Source of the DNA: Rhodobacterales bacterium HKCCE2091
GTDB lineage: Bacteria; Pseudomonadota; Alphaproteobacteria; Rhodobacterales; Rhodobacteraceae
Reading direction: 5' to 3'
Length of the DNA stretch: 64,000 nucleotides
NCBI GenBank assembly: GCA_015689685.1
Contig: WVSL01000017.1
Location: 24,051 to 88,050, forward strand
Part shown: positions 46,160 to 56,379 of the stretch, in pieces
Layout: every line of letters begins with the position of its first letter
Position numbering within the stretch: the stretch's first letter is position 1
Notes under the pieces: generated by a model
Told to the model about the DNA's origin: nothing
The model's input: the letters and a program-made list of their open reading frames with translations, nothing else
Database searches by the model: none
Program-made: the position numbers and the translations under genes

Positions 46160-47253
46160 TCCTGCATCTCTACATCGCCCGGCGGTTCCTGCGCGCCTTC
46201 TTCATCGTGCTGGCGGTGTTCGTGTCGATCCTGCTGCCGATCGACCTGGCGGAACAGATCCGGCGGGTCGGCAACGCGGAAAACCCCTTCGCGGCCGCGT
46301 TCCGGTTGAGCCTGCTGAACCTGCCGGGCATGCTCTACGAGATGTTGCCTCTGTTCGTGATGATCGCCACGCTGTTCCTGTTCCTCGGCCTCGCCCGCAC
46401 CTCGGAGCTTGTCGTGGTGCGGTCTTCGGGCCGGTCGGCGCTGCGGCAGGCAATGTCGCCGGTCGTCGTGGCGATGCTGATCGGCGTCGCCGGGGTCGCG
46501 GTCCTGAATCCGATCGTGGCCGCGACGGAACGCGAATACGAACTGTCGATCTCGGGCTACCGCACCGGCGAGGCGCGCACGCTCTCGGTGTCGGCCGAGG
46601 GGCTGTGGCTCCGGCAGGGCAACGGCGCGCGGCAGACGGTGATCCGCGCCGACCGCGCCAACGGCGACGGCACGCGGCTGTCGGACGCGAGCTTCTTCGT
46701 GTTCGACGACGAGGGCGGCGTGGTCAGCCGGATCGACGCGCGGACGGCGGCGCTGACCGCGGGGGCGTGGGAGCTGACCGGCGTGAAGCTCTGGCCGATC
46801 TCGGACGCGGAGAACCCGGAGGCAGAGGCGGAGCTGTTCGACAGCTATTCCCTGCCTTCGACCCTGACCGCCGAGCAGATCCGCGACAGTTTCGGCCGGC
46901 CCGAGACGGTGTCGATCTACGAGTTGCCGGGCTTCATCGCGGACCTGAACGCGGCCGGGTTCGCGGCGCTGAAACACCGGGTCTGGCTGCAGACGCAGTT
47001 GTCGAACCCGCTGATGCTGGCGGCGATGGTGCTGATCGGCGCGGGCTTCACCATGCGCCACACGCGGTTCGGGCGGACGGGCGTCATGGTCTTGTCGGCG
47101 ATCCTGCTCGGCTTCGGGGTGTTCTTCATCCGCAACTTCGCCGAGGTCCTGGGCGAATCCGCGCAGCTTCCGGTCCTGCTGGTGGCCTGGGCGCCGCCGG
47201 CCGCGGCCATCCTCCTGGCGCTGTCGCTCCTGTTGCACTGGGAGGACGGCTGA
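46156..47253 (+). CDS. lptG: Lipopolysaccharide export permease LptG
   Basis: 365 residues, paralogous to LptF, starting LHLYIARRFLRAFFIVLAVF. Six hydrophobic segments with a periplasmic domain from about 95 to 255. It pairs with LptF to take lipopolysaccharide from the inner membrane. It is coupled at both ends: its TGA shares a base with the lptD ATG at 47,253. Confidence 0.93.
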   Translation: MILHLYIARRFLRAFFIVLAVFVSILLPIDLAEQIRRVGNAENPFAAAFRLSLLNLPGMLYEMLPLFVMIATLFLFLGLARTSELVVVRSSGRSALRQAMSPVVVAMLIGVAGVAVLNPIVAATEREYELSISGYRTGEARTLSVSAEGLWLRQGNGARQTVIRADRANGDGTRLSDASFFVFDDEGGVVSRIDARTAALTAGAWELTGVKLWPISDAENPEAEAELFDSYSLPSTLTAEQIRDSFGRPETVSIYELPGFIADLNAAGFAALKHRVWLQTQLSNPLMLAAMVLIGAGFTMRHTRFGRTGVMVLSAILLGFGVFFIRNFAEVLGESAQLPVLLVAWAPPAAAILLALSLLLHWEDG

Positions 47254-49379
47254 TGTTCCGCCGCCTCCTCCTGTGTCTCGCGCTGGCGCTTGCCGCCGCG
47301 CCCGCCGCCGCGCAGGAGCGCGAGCCGGTGCCGGCGACCCTGATCGCCGACGCGATCCGCTTCGACGGCCCGTCCGAGACCATCGTGGCCTCCGGCACGG
47401 TGGAGGTGTTCTACGGCCCCTGGACCCTGCGCGCGGCCTCGATCCGCTACAGCGGGCAGGACGAGCGACTGACCGTCGAGGGGCCGCTGACGCTGGTCGA
47501 CGAAAGCGGGCGGGCGGTGTTCCTCGCGGAGTTCGCGGAACTGGACGCGGACATGCAGAACGGCGTCCTGCGGTCGGCCCGGATGGTGCTGGACCGGGAG
47601 CTCCAGATCGCCTCGACCGAGATCGAGCGCATCGACGGGCGCTACACGCAGGCCTACCAGACGGTCGCGTCGTCGTGTGAAGTATGCGCTGCAAACCCCC
47701 GCCCGCTCTGGGAAATCCGCGCCCGGCGGATCATCCACGACAGCGAGGAACAGATGCTGTGGTTCGAGAACGCGCAGTTCCGCGCGCTCGGCGTTCCGAT
47801 CGCCTGGTTCCCGCGCCTGCGCCTGCCGGACCCGACCCGGCGGCGCGTCTCGGGCCTGCTGGTGCCCGAGGTGTTCGGCAACGACAACATCGGCACCGGT
47901 CTGTCGCTGCCCTACTTCGTCACGCTCGGGGATCACCGCGACCTGACTTTCGCCCCCTACGCCACCACGGACGGGTTCGGCGGGCTCGGCCTGCGCTACC
48001 GCGAGGCGTACCGGCGCGGATGGATCGAGGCGACGGGGCAGCTTTCGTTCGACGACCTGACCGGCGACGAGATGCGCGGCTACGTCTTCGGCGACGGTTT
48101 CTTCTACCTGCCGCGCGACTTCGTGCTCGACCTCCAGCTCCAGGGCGTGACCGACCGCGCCTACATTTCGACCTACGGGATCGACGAACTCGACCGGCTG
48201 GAAAGCTACGCCATCGCCTCGCGGACCCGGCGCGACGAATACGTGGAACTCGGCTTCACCAGCTATAACTCGCTGCGCGAGGGCGACGACAACCGGGTGC
48301 TGCCGAACGACATCCTCGACGCGATCTGGACCCGCCGCTACGACCTTGCCGGCGGCATCGCGGAGCTGAGCTTCACCGGCCACGCGCATTACCGGGCCGA
48401 CGGCAACGACATCACCGGGCGCGACGTCGCCCGGATCGGTGCCGAGGCCGGGTGGCGGCGGGACTGGGTCCTGCCCGGCGGCCTGCTGGTCGCGGCCGAG
48501 ACCGAGGTGTTCGCGGATGTCTACGCGGTGGCGCAGGATTCCACCTTTCCCACCAACGAGGCCCGCGTGTCGCCCTTCGCCGCGATCGAGCTGAGCTGGC
48601 CGTTCATCCGCGTCAGCCCGCGCGGCGTGACCCACATGATCGCGCCGACCGCGCAACTGGCGTGGTCCGACGACGGCGGCGCCAACGTGCCGAACGAGGA
48701 CAGCGCGATCGTGTCCTTCGACCAGGGCAACCTGTTCGCGCTGAACCGCTTTCCGGGCTCGGACGCGCGGGAAACCGGCGGGCGGCTCGCCTTCGGGATC
48801 AGCTATACAAGGACAGACCCGCTCGGCTGGTCGCTCGGCACCACGGTCGGGCGGATCTGGCGCGACGAGGACGCGATGCAGTTCACCGCCGGGTCCGGGC
48901 TCGACGGCACGCGGTCGGACTGGCTCTGGGCGCTGAACCTCACGCTCGGATCGGATTTCAGCCTGATGAACCGCGCGGTGTTCGACGACGGCTTCACCTT
49001 CACCTCGAACGAGATCGCGCTGCTGTGGACCGGCGACCGGCACGACCTCGAATCCTCTGTCACCTTCCTGTCCGCCGACGCCGCCGAGGGGCGGCCGGAG
49101 GACACCGCCGAGTTCTACCTCGCCGGCGGCTACGATTTCGGCCGCGGCTGGTCGGGCGAGGCCGCGTGGCGCTACGACTTCGCCGCCGACGAGACGACCC
49201 GCGGCGCGCTCGGGATCGGCTACGAGACCGAATGCATCGACGTGGAGTTTTCGCTCTCGCGTCGGTTTACCTCCTCGGCTACCGTGGCCCCGGCCACGGA
49301 ATTCGGCCTGACGGTGGCGCTGAACGGCTTCGGCGCCAACCGCTCGGGGCGGAGCCAGAACCGGGTCTGCCACAACTGA
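47253..49379 (+). CDS. lptD: LPS-assembly outer-membrane protein LptD
   Basis: 708 residues with a signal peptide ending at PAAAQ (residue 21). An OstA/LptA-like beta-jellyroll (about 30-190, ATLIADAIRFDGPSETIVASG) is followed by a beta-barrel rich in alternating aromatic strands. Cysteines C149 and C152 (SSCEVCAAN) and a near-terminal cysteine are candidates for the disulfides that activate LptD. It inserts lipopolysaccharide in the outer leaflet. Shorter than the Escherichia coli protein, as usual in this order. Confidence 0.93.
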   Translation: MFRRLLLCLALALAAAPAAAQEREPVPATLIADAIRFDGPSETIVASGTVEVFYGPWTLRAASIRYSGQDERLTVEGPLTLVDESGRAVFLAEFAELDADMQNGVLRSARMVLDRELQIASTEIERIDGRYTQAYQTVASSCEVCAANPRPLWEIRARRIIHDSEEQMLWFENAQFRALGVPIAWFPRLRLPDPTRRRVSGLLVPEVFGNDNIGTGLSLPYFVTLGDHRDLTFAPYATTDGFGGLGLRYREAYRRGWIEATGQLSFDDLTGDEMRGYVFGDGFFYLPRDFVLDLQLQGVTDRAYISTYGIDELDRLESYAIASRTRRDEYVELGFTSYNSLREGDDNRVLPNDILDAIWTRRYDLAGGIAELSFTGHAHYRADGNDITGRDVARIGAEAGWRRDWVLPGGLLVAAETEVFADVYAVAQDSTFPTNEARVSPFAAIELSWPFIRVSPRGVTHMIAPTAQLAWSDDGGANVPNEDSAIVSFDQGNLFALNRFPGSDARETGGRLAFGISYTRTDPLGWSLGTTVGRIWRDEDAMQFTAGSGLDGTRSDWLWALNLTLGSDFSLMNRAVFDDGFTFTSNEIALLWTGDRHDLESSVTFLSADAAEGRPEDTAEFYLAGGYDFGRGWSGEAAWRYDFAADETTRGALGIGYETECIDVEFSLSRRFTSSATVAPATEFGLTVALNGFGANRSGRSQNRVCHN

Positions 49380-49431
49380 CGGCGGTCCCGCGCGGGACCG
49401 GACGAACGGACGAAACAACGGACGACGCGAC

Positions 49432-50619
49432 ATGAGACGAGCATTTGCCGCCCTGATCTGCCTGACGCTGCCGACGGCGCCCGCCTGGGCGCAGGACAGC
49501 GCCTTCAGCGCAGCGGTCACCGTCAACGACCGCGCCGTGACCTACTACGAGATCTCGCAGCGGGAACGGTTCCTGCAACTGCTGAACGCGCCGCCGGAGG
49601 TGATCGCGCAGGTGCCGGACACGCTGGTGGACGAGCGGCTACAGGTCGAGGAGGCCGAGCGGATGGAGGTGCTTCCGTCCGAGGAGGACCTGATCGGCGG
49701 CATGAACGAGTTCGCCGGACGCGCCAACCTGAGCGCCGAGGAACTGATCGGCCAGCTCGAGGGCGTCGGCGTCGCCGGCCAGACCTTCCGCGACTTCGTC
49801 TATGCCGGGCTGGCGTGGCGGAACGTGGTCCGCGCGCGGTTCGGCCCGCAGGTGCAGATCACCGAGCAGGAGATCGAGCGCGCACTGATCCAGGCCGAGG
49901 GCGAAACCGGCGACCGCGTGCTTTTGTCCGAGATCGTGCTGCCCGCCCCGCCCGACAGCCGCAACCGCGTTCAGGAGATCGCGCAGGAGATGTCAGACGA
50001 CCTGCAGGGCGATCCCGAGGCCTTCGCCGAGGCCGCGCGGCTGCATTCGGTCGCCCAGACCGCCCGCAACGGCGGCGAACTGGCGTGGCGGGCGCTCGAC
50101 ACCCTGCCGCCGGCGCTGGTGCCGATCCTGCGCGCGATGGAGCCGGGCGACGTCACCCGGCCGCTGCCGATCGGGCCCGAGACCATCGGCCTGTTCCAGC
50201 TGCGCGAATACGCTGCCAGCGAGCGGGTCGGGCCGGGCGCGAACGCGGTCGAATACGCCGTCGCCGCGATCTCCGGCGGGGCGGCCGAGGCGCAGGCGCT
50301 GGCCAACTCGGTCGACACCTGCGACGATCTCTACGCCGCGCTGCCCGGCGGCTTCACCATCGAGACCCGCGCACCGGGCCAGGTGCCCGGCAACATCGCC
50401 GCGGAGCTTGCCAACCTCGACGCGGGCGAGGCGTCCTGGAACCAGGCCACGCCCGAGGGCGCGCTGATGTTCGTGATGCTGTGCAGCCGCACCGCCGAGA
50501 TCCCCGAAGGCTACCGCGAGGAGATCCGCCAGCAGCTGGTGAACCAGCGGCTCGCCGGTTACGCCGAAAGCTATCTCGCGGAGCTCAGGGCCGAGGCCTT
50601 CATCAGCGAGGGCGGATGA
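49432..50619 (+). CDS. surA: SurA-like periplasmic peptidyl-prolyl isomerase/chaperone
   Basis: 395 residues with a Sec signal peptide (cleavage after AWA, residue 20). The N-terminal SurA_N helical domain (VNDRAVTYYEISQRERFLQ) is followed by a single parvulin domain (about 155-265, with LHSVAQTARNGGELAWR and MEPGDVTRPLPIG). It assists folding of outer-membrane proteins including LptD. It lies 52 bases after lptD and overlaps pdxA by ATGA. Confidence 0.9.
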   Translation: MRRAFAALICLTLPTAPAWAQDSAFSAAVTVNDRAVTYYEISQRERFLQLLNAPPEVIAQVPDTLVDERLQVEEAERMEVLPSEEDLIGGMNEFAGRANLSAEELIGQLEGVGVAGQTFRDFVYAGLAWRNVVRARFGPQVQITEQEIERALIQAEGETGDRVLLSEIVLPAPPDSRNRVQEIAQEMSDDLQGDPEAFAEAARLHSVAQTARNGGELAWRALDTLPPALVPILRAMEPGDVTRPLPIGPETIGLFQLREYAASERVGPGANAVEYAVAAISGGAAEAQALANSVDTCDDLYAALPGGFTIETRAPGQVPGNIAAELANLDAGEASWNQATPEGALMFVMLCSRTAEIPEGYREEIRQQLVNQRLAGYAESYLAELRAEAFISEGG

Positions 50620-51617
50620 CCGCCCTGCCCCCGACCGCACGCCCGGTCGCCGTGTCCTGCGGCGAACCGGCGGGGATCGGGCCCGAGATCGCCGCGAAGG
50701 CGTCCGAACGGCTCGGCGCACGGTTGCCCTTCTTCGTGATCGGCGCGCCCGACCACTTCACCGGCAACGGCCGGAGGGTGGTCGAGATCGGCGCCCCGGC
50801 CGAGGCCGCGCGGGTGGCCGGCGAGGCGTTGCCGGTCCTGCCGCTCGACATCCCCGGACCCGCCGTGCCCGGCGAGCCCGACCCGGCCCAGGCCCACGGC
50901 GTGATCGAGGCGATTTCCCGCGGCGCCGCGATGGCGATGCGCGGGGATGCCGCGGCGCTCTGCACGCTGCCGATCCACAAGCGGGCGCTGATCGAGGGCG
51001 CGGGCTTCGCCTATCCCGGCCATACCGAGTTTCTCCAGCATCTCGGCGGGGTCGACCGGGTGGTGATGATGCTGGCCTGCGACCGCCTGCGGGTGGTGCC
51101 CGCGACGATCCACATCCCTCTGGCCGAGGTGCCGGGGGCACTGACGCGGCCGCTCCTGATGGACACGATCCGGATCACCGCCGCCGGGCTGGAACGCGAT
51201 TTCGGCATCCAGAACCCGCGGATACGGGTCGCCGGGCTGAACCCGCACGCGGGCGAAGGCGGGGTCATCGGGCGCGAGGAGATCGACCTGATCGGGCCGG
51301 TGGTGGAGGCGCTTCGGGCCGAGGGACTGGCCGTCGATGGCCCGGCCTCCGCCGACACGATGTTCCACGATGCCGCGCGGGCGGGCTACGACGTGGCGAT
51401 CGCGATGTACCACGACCAGGCGCTGATCCCGATCAAGACGCTGGATTTCGCGGGCGGCGTCAACGTGACGCTCGGCCTGCCGTTCATCCGCACGTCGCCC
51501 GACCACGGCACCGGATTCGACATCGCCGGGCAGGGCCGTGCGGATCCGGCGAGCTTCATCGCCGCGCTGGAGATGGCGGCGCGGATGGCCCGCGCCCGGT
51601 CGCGGGTGGCAGCGTGA
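50616..51617 (+). CDS. pdxA: 4-hydroxythreonine-4-phosphate dehydrogenase
   Basis: 333 residues. Motifs [28 protein letters not shown] and [14 protein letters not shown] mark the PdxA family, an NAD-dependent enzyme of pyridoxal phosphate synthesis. Metal-binding histidines lie in GHTE, NPHAGE and YHDQ. The surA-pdxA-rsmA order is widespread in proteobacteria. It is coupled to surA by ATGA. Confidence 0.95.
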   Translation: MTALPPTARPVAVSCGEPAGIGPEIAAKASERLGARLPFFVIGAPDHFTGNGRRVVEIGAPAEAARVAGEALPVLPLDIPGPAVPGEPDPAQAHGVIEAISRGAAMAMRGDAAALCTLPIHKRALIEGAGFAYPGHTEFLQHLGGVDRVVMMLACDRLRVVPATIHIPLAEVPGALTRPLLMDTIRITAAGLERDFGIQNPRIRVAGLNPHAGEGGVIGREEIDLIGPVVEALRAEGLAVDGPASADTMFHDAARAGYDVAIAMYHDQALIPIKTLDFAGGVNVTLGLPFIRTSPDHGTGFDIAGQGRADPASFIAALEMAARMARARSRVAA

Positions 51618-51621
51618 GCAT

Positions 51622-51675
51622 GGGGGGCCAGCCCCCCCGGCCTCCGGCCTCCCCCCCGGAATATTTCCGGGACAA
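51622..51675 (+). repeat. Hairpin plus TATTT..GACAAAGA repeat (copy B) between pdxA and rsmA
   Basis: GGGGGG/CCCCCC (51,622-51,637) forms a hairpin directly after pdxA. It is followed by a second small palindrome GGCCTCCGGCC and by CCCGGAATATTTCCGGGACAAAGA at about 51,657-51,680. The last part is related to copies at 42,773 and 56,345. It may be an operon-internal processing or terminator element. Confidence 0.5.
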
Positions 51676-51684
51676 AGACGGACG

Positions 51685-52527
51685 ATGAGCGCGATCGACG
51701 GGCTGCCGCCGCTGCGCCAGGTGATCGCGGCGCATGGCCTGAGCGCGCGGAAGGCGTTGGGGCAGAACTTCATCCTCGACCTGAACCTGACCGCCAAGAT
51801 CGCGCGGGCGGCCGGCGACCTGAACGCCTGCGACGTGCTGGAGGTCGGGCCCGGGCCGGGCGGGCTGACGCGGGGGCTCCTGGCCGAGGGCGCGCGGCGG
51901 GTCGTGGCGGTGGAGAAGGACGCGCGCTGCCTGCCCGCGCTGGCCGAGGTGGCGGCGGCCTATCCCGGTCGGCTCGAGGTGATCGAGGGGGACGCGCTGG
52001 AGGTCGACTGGGCGGCGGAGGTGACGCCGCCGGTCAGGATCGTGGCGAACCTGCCCTACAACGTCGGCACGGAACTGCTGGTGCGCTGGCTGACACCGCC
52101 CGCCTGGCCGCCGATCTGGTCGAGCCTGACGCTGATGTTCCAGCGCGAGGTGGCCGAGCGGATCGTGGCGAGACCGGGGGACAAGGCCTACGGGCGGCTC
52201 GCGGTCCTCGCGGCGTGGCGCACGGAGGCGCGGATCGCGATGACCCTGCCGCCCGAGGCCTTCGTGCCGCCGCCGAAGGTCCGGTCCGCCGTGGTGCATG
52301 TCGAGGCGCTGGCGGAGCCGCGCTTCCCGGCCGATGCGAAGATGCTGGAGCGGGTGGTGGCGGCGGCGTTCAACCAGCGCCGCAAGATGCTGCGGGCGGG
52401 GCTGAAGGGGCTCGCGCCGGATATCGAGGACCGGCTCAGGGCCGCGGGGATCGAGCCGACGCAGCGGGCAGAGGAAGTCGGGCTGGAGCAGTTCTGCGCT
52501 TTGGCGCGGGGGATCGCGGACGGGTGA
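51685..52527 (+). CDS. rsmA: 16S rRNA (adenine1518/1519-N6) dimethyltransferase
   Basis: 280 residues. The SAM-binding [16 protein letters not shown], the N-terminal [10 protein letters not shown] and the catalytic NLPYNVGT are the KsgA/RsmA signatures. It dimethylates the two adjacent adenines in helix 45 of 16S rRNA. Last gene of the lpt operon. The ATG at 51,685 follows the copy-B repeat; its ribosome-binding site (AAAGACGGACG) is weak. Confidence 0.94.
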   Translation: MSAIDGLPPLRQVIAAHGLSARKALGQNFILDLNLTAKIARAAGDLNACDVLEVGPGPGGLTRGLLAEGARRVVAVEKDARCLPALAEVAAAYPGRLEVIEGDALEVDWAAEVTPPVRIVANLPYNVGTELLVRWLTPPAWPPIWSSLTLMFQREVAERIVARPGDKAYGRLAVLAAWRTEARIAMTLPPEAFVPPPKVRSAVVHVEALAEPRFPADAKMLERVVAAAFNQRRKMLRAGLKGLAPDIEDRLRAAGIEPTQRAEEVGLEQFCALARGIADG

Positions 52528-53021
52528 GCGTGGCGGGCCGCCCGATGAAGACCGGAACGCGAGGCGTGCGAGCGGAGGAGCGGGTTGGCGGGGCGGTCGC
52601 TGAGCGCAGTCCGGGGACCCGGTTCGGGATGCCTGGTGCCGCCTGCCGTCGCTGAGTTCGCGATTCCTTCAGTGGAATCAGTGGGGTGTTCTGGTCGCAA
52701 CACACCGCCGGAGTCCTGATGGCCGGACCCATTGGGATCGGCGGTTCGAGTCCCGGTCGCTTGCCGTGATCGGTGTAACCTTCAACGCCTCAGCTTGACG
52801 AAAGACGGCCGGACGGGACTGTCCGGCACGGAAACCTACGACCGCTTGGCGCCGTGGGCGGCGGTGTGGGGTCAGCGGAACGGCCCGCCCGCAGCCGGGA
52901 CGGAATCGCCTTTTCGCCTTGATCGCAGCCGCCGTGACACGCAGCGAGGACCGCCCTTCGGCGGATCCGAGTGCGAGGGTCGGAGGGGAAGAACGTCGCC
53001 CGGTCGTGACCGGGCGCGCGG
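52528..53021. other. Gene-free 490-base region between convergent genes
   Basis: No ORF here has credible coding features. It holds a hairpin GATTCC-N6-GGAATC (52,662-52,679), a GGTTCGAGTCC sequence resembling a T-loop at about 52,743 that does not form a tRNA, and a strong palindrome at 52,997-53,016. It may be a decayed gene or an untranslated RNA; nothing decides between them. Confidence 0.4.
52997..53016 (-). terminator. Probable terminator of the DUF4167 gene
   Basis: CGCCCGGTC (52,997-53,005) and GACCGGGCG (53,008-53,016) are perfect complements, giving an 8-bp stem with a four-base loop. It starts six bases after the DUF4167 stop on the minus strand and is followed in that direction by a pyrimidine-rich ACGTTCTTCCCC. 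Confidence 0.6.
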
Positions 53022-53654
53022 TCACTCCGCCGCTTCGGGCGGCGGGCTGGCGGGTTCGCCGGACGCGGCCCCGGCGCTTTCGGTGGTCTGCCCGCCCTCG
53101 GCCTCGGCGCCGGTGTTGCGGCGGGTGCGGCGGTTGCGGCGCGGCTTGGGGTTTTCCTCGGGCGTGTCGACGATCGCGTCGTCGCGGTTGTCCGAGGTGT
53201 CGATGACATCGTCGAACGCGGTCTTTTCCGAGGTGTCGGAGGACGCGGCGTCCTGGGTGTCGTTCGACCGGTCGCCGTCCTGCCCGCCCTGGTCCTCGCG
53301 GCGGTCGCGGCGCTGGTTGTTGCCGTTGTTGTTGCCGCCGTTGTTGTTCTGGCCCTGCTGGCCTTGCTGACCCTGCTGGTCCTGGCTGTTGTCGCGGCGC
53401 GCATCCATCTCGCGCTGCGCCTCGCCCAGCATCCGCGTGTAGTGTTCCGCGTGCTGCTGGAAGTTCTCCGCCGCCACCCGGTCGTTGCCGAGCTGCGCGT
53501 CGCGGGCCAGCTGGTTGTACTTGTCGATGATCTGCTGCGGGGTGCCGCGCACCTTGCCTTCGGGTCCGGAGCTGTCGAACACGCGGTTGACGATGTTTCC
53601 GACCGAGCGGTTACGATTGCCTTTGGACCGCGAGCGGTTCTTCGATGATCTCAT
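53022..53654 (-). CDS. DUF4167 domain protein
   Basis: 210 residues. The N-terminal 75 residues (SSKNRSRSKGNRNRS, then VFDSSGPEGKVRGTPQQIIDKY, then HAEHYTRML) are the DUF4167 domain, found only in alphaproteobacteria and usually downstream of prmC, as here. The rest is disordered: QQGQQGQ and NNNGGNNN runs, then acidic and Arg-rich tracts. The very basic start suggests nucleic acid or ribosome association; this is inference. ATG 53,654 begins the conserved part; the ribosome-binding site is weak. Confidence 0.88.
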   Translation of the reverse strand: MRSSKNRSRSKGNRNRSVGNIVNRVFDSSGPEGKVRGTPQQIIDKYNQLARDAQLGNDRVAAENFQQHAEHYTRMLGEAQREMDARRDNSQDQQGQQGQQGQNNNGGNNNGNNQRRDRREDQGGQDGDRSNDTQDAASSDTSEKTAFDDVIDTSDNRDDAIVDTPEENPKPRRNRRTRRNTGAEAEGGQTTESAGAASGEPASPPPEAAE

Positions 53655-53884
53655 GGGTTCTGGTCTGTTCCAGTTGCTTCTGGTGGGTCTGGGGCATGGC
53701 GGTCGCTTCGCCTTCTGCCCTGAAATTCGGTCGACCCGGTTCTTTCGGTAAACCTGCGGGGGATCGGAGTAGTCCGACGCCGGCCCGCTCATGACGAGTA
53801 ACCACGCAATGCCGGCGGAAACAAGGTAAAAGTGCAGACAAAGCGTGGTTTTCGGGCATCTTCGCGCCGAATTCCGCCGGTCTT

Positions 53885-54736
53885 TCAGTCCGGCGAGCGC
53901 AAGGCGCTCACGACGCGGTCCCTGCCATCCATGTCGGGATGGATCGCGACCGCGTCAAGACCGGCGGCGCGAAACATCTCCGCGACGGCCGGACCCTGGT
54001 CCGCGCCGGTTTCCACGAAGAGCCGGCCGCCCGGTGCGAGGTGCCGGGGCGCGGCGGCGGCGATCACCCGGTAGGGGGCGAGCCCGTCCTCGCCGGGGGT
54101 CAGCGCGAGGCGGGGTTCGTGATCGCGCACCTCGGGGGCCAGCGTCTCCCACGTCGCGCGGTCGATGTAGGGCGGGTTGGAGACGACGAGATCGAACCGC
54201 CCCCCGACCGCGTCGAACCAATCCGAGAGGCGGAGATCGAGGCGGTCCGCGACGCCGAGCGCCGCGGCGTTCGCGCGCGCCACGGCGAGCGCGGGTTCGG
54301 AGATGTCGGTGGCGAGGCCGGTGGCGGTGCCGCGTTCGGCCAGGAGCGTGATCGCGATGCAGCCGGTGCCGGTGCCGAGGTCGAGAACGCGGTCGAACGG
54401 CGCCGACAGCGCCGCGGTGACGAGGGTCTCGGTTTCCGGCCGCGGGTCGAGCACGTCGGGCGTCACCCGGAACTCCCGCCCGTAGAAGGCGCGGCGGCCG
54501 GTGATCTGGCTGACCGGGCGGCGGCGGCGGCGTTCGGCGACGTGGAGGTGGAAGAGGTCGAGCGTGTCGTCGTCGATACCGTCCCGGAGCCGCAGGAGCA
54601 GCCGGTCGCGGGGGATGCCGAGCGCCGCGGCCATGAGCGTGCGGGCATCGGTGGCCGGGTCCGGGACGCCGGCATCGCCGAGCATCCGGGTCGCGATGCG
54701 GATCGCGTCGCCGACGGAGCCGGCGCGGCCTGTCAC
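53885..54736 (-). CDS. prmC: Peptide chain release factor N5-glutamine methyltransferase
   Basis: 283 residues. The catalytic NPPY motif is in [20 protein letters not shown], and the SAM site is [16 protein letters not shown]. The enzyme methylates the glutamine of the GGQ motif in release factors. It starts with GTG 54,736, which overlaps the prfA stop (GTGA), so enzyme and substrate are made together. Confidence 0.95.
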   Translation of the reverse strand: MTGRAGSVGDAIRIATRMLGDAGVPDPATDARTLMAAALGIPRDRLLLRLRDGIDDDTLDLFHLHVAERRRRRPVSQITGRRAFYGREFRVTPDVLDPRPETETLVTAALSAPFDRVLDLGTGTGCIAITLLAERGTATGLATDISEPALAVARANAAALGVADRLDLRLSDWFDAVGGRFDLVVSNPPYIDRATWETLAPEVRDHEPRLALTPGEDGLAPYRVIAAAAPRHLAPGGRLFVETGADQGPAVAEMFRAAGLDAVAIHPDMDGRDRVVSALRSPD

Positions 54737-55788
54737 CCCTGCATCTCCGACAGCCGCCGCGCCTGGTCGTCGGCGGTGAGCGCGTCGATGATCTCGTCGA
54801 GATCGCCCTGCATCACCTGGTCGAGCTTGTAGAGCGTCAGGTTGATGCGGTGATCGGTCAAGCGGCCCTGAGGGAAGTTGTAGGTGCGGATGCGCTCGGA
54901 CCGGTCGCCGGTGCCGATCTGCGAGCGGCGGTCGGAGGCGCGTTCGGCGTCGGCACGGCTGCGCTCGGCGTCGTAGAGCCGCGCGCGCAGGACGGCCATC
55001 GCGATCTCGCGGTTGCGGTGCTGCGACTTCTCGGAGCTGGTGACGACGATGCCGGTGGGGATGTGGGTGATGCGGACGGCGGAATCCGTCGTGTTGACGT
55101 GCTGCCCGCCCGCCCCGGAGGCGCGCATGGTGTCGATGCGGATGTCCCCCGCGGGGATGTCGATGTCGACGGCCTCGGCCTCGGGCAGGACGGCTACGGT
55201 GGCGGCGGAGGTGTGGATGCGGCCGCCGCTTTCGGTTTCCGGCACGCGCTGGACACGGTGAACGCCGCTTTCGTACTTGAGCCGGGCGAAGACGTTCTCG
55301 CCCTCGATCCGTGCCACGACCTCCTTGATGCCGCCGAGTTCGGTGTCCTGCTGGTCTACGATCTCCATCCGCCAGCCGCGGGCTTCGGCGTAGCGGGCGT
55401 ACATGCGCAGGAGATCGGCGGCGAAGAGCGCGGCTTCGTCGCCGCCGGTGCCGGGGCGGATCTCGATCATCGCGGGGCGGGCGTCGGCCTCGTCCCTGGG
55501 CAGGAGCGCGAGTTGCAGGGCCTTCTCGGCCTCGGGCAGGCGGGCCTCCAGCGCAGGCAGTTCCTCTTCCGCGAGATCGCACATCTCGGGGTCGTCGAGC
55601 ATTGCGCGGGCATCGGCGATCTCGGCGGTCAGGGCGCGCCAGGCGGCGATCTGCTCGGCCACGGGCCTAAGCTCGGAATACTCGCGGCTGAGATCGGCGA
55701 TCCGGGCCGGGTCGGCGCCGGCGGACAGCTTCGCCTCGAGGAACTCGAACCGGTCGGTGATCTGGCGCAGGCGGTCCTCGGGCAGCAT
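54733..55788 (-). CDS. prfA: Peptide chain release factor 1
   Basis: 351 residues. The GGQ motif lies in [18 protein letters not shown], and the PAT-type stop-codon recognition region is in the second domain before it ([11 protein letters not shown]). It ends translation at UAA and UAG. Coupled to prmC downstream; 31 bases follow the DUF1499 gene stop upstream in the other direction of reading, so all three lie on the minus strand. Confidence 0.96.
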   Translation of the reverse strand: MLPEDRLRQITDRFEFLEAKLSAGADPARIADLSREYSELRPVAEQIAAWRALTAEIADARAMLDDPEMCDLAEEELPALEARLPEAEKALQLALLPRDEADARPAMIEIRPGTGGDEAALFAADLLRMYARYAEARGWRMEIVDQQDTELGGIKEVVARIEGENVFARLKYESGVHRVQRVPETESGGRIHTSAATVAVLPEAEAVDIDIPAGDIRIDTMRASGAGGQHVNTTDSAVRITHIPTGIVVTSSEKSQHRNREIAMAVLRARLYDAERSRADAERASDRRSQIGTGDRSERIRTYNFPQGRLTDHRINLTLYKLDQVMQGDLDEIIDALTADDQARRLSEMQG

Positions 55789-55819
55789 CCGCGGGTGATG
55801 GCGCGGGCGGCGCGGGGGG

Positions 55820-56275
55820 TCAAGGCCCCGTGCGATCCCGAAGCGCGTCGGTCCAGCGCTGGACCCGGGCCGCGTTCACGCCGAGGTCGGAGCGGCCGAA
55901 GCGGGAGCGGGAGAAAAGCTCGACCCGCGTGCCGCCGTCGACCGGGGACAGGCGCACCGACACCGCGTCGGGGTAGCCCATGATGCGGCTGCGGACGACG
56001 TAGGTCACGAGCCCGTCCGCGGCATTCCCCGCGAGCCGCTCGGCCCCTTCGGTCCGGGCGATGCCGTCGAGACGGGCGGCGACCGCGGGCACGTCCGCGG
56101 CGATCACCGGTGCCTCGGACCCGCGCAGGAGCGCGAAGTTCGGGGTTGCGGGCGGCTCCGCCGTGGCCGGGTCGGCGTGCCAGCGGGCGGGGTCCATCGG
56201 CGCGGTGCGGACGCGGATGGCGACGGCGACGACCGCGACGACGACGACCGCGAGGATCCAGAGCGCGAGTTTCAT
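55820..56275 (-). CDS. DUF1499 family membrane-anchored protein
   Basis: 151 residues with one N-terminal membrane segment (residues 2-21) and a DUF1499-type periplasmic domain ending [20 protein letters not shown], the family's conserved C-terminal motif. Function unknown. It is upstream of prfA on the same strand and may be cotranscribed. Confidence 0.85.
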   Translation of the reverse strand: MKLALWILAVVVVAVVAVAIRVRTAPMDPARWHADPATAEPPATPNFALLRGSEAPVIAADVPAVAARLDGIARTEGAERLAGNAADGLVTYVVRSRIMGYPDAVSVRLSPVDGGTRVELFSRSRFGRSDLGVNAARVQRWTDALRDRTGP

Positions 56276-56335
56276 GGCCCGGAAGTGGGGCGCGGGCCGG
56301 GCCGGTCAAGGGGTGGCGCGGGCGGAGGGCGCCGA

Positions 56336-56368
56336 TGCCTCCGGCAGAGGTATTTGAAAGGCAAAGAC
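56336..56368. repeat. TATTT..GGCAAAGA repeat (copy C)
   Basis: GCCTCCGGCAGAGGTATTTG then AAAGGCAAAGACC in the gap between the dehydratase and DUF1499 genes. It shares the (G)AGGTATTT-N3-5-GGCAAAGA core with copies near 42,773 and 51,657. GCCTCCGGCAGAGG can form a small hairpin. Confidence 0.5.
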
Positions 56369-56379
56369 CCGGGGCGGGA

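Noticed and set aside
52740..52765. Possible tRNA (GGTTCGAGTCC T-loop-like sequence)
   Set aside because: The five bases on either side of the loop do not pair, and no acceptor, D or anticodon arms could be drawn around it on either strand.
52678..53025. A 115-codon minus-strand ORF in the gene-free region after rsmA
   Set aside because: Arg/Pro-rich shadow composition, no ribosome-binding site and no recognisable domain.
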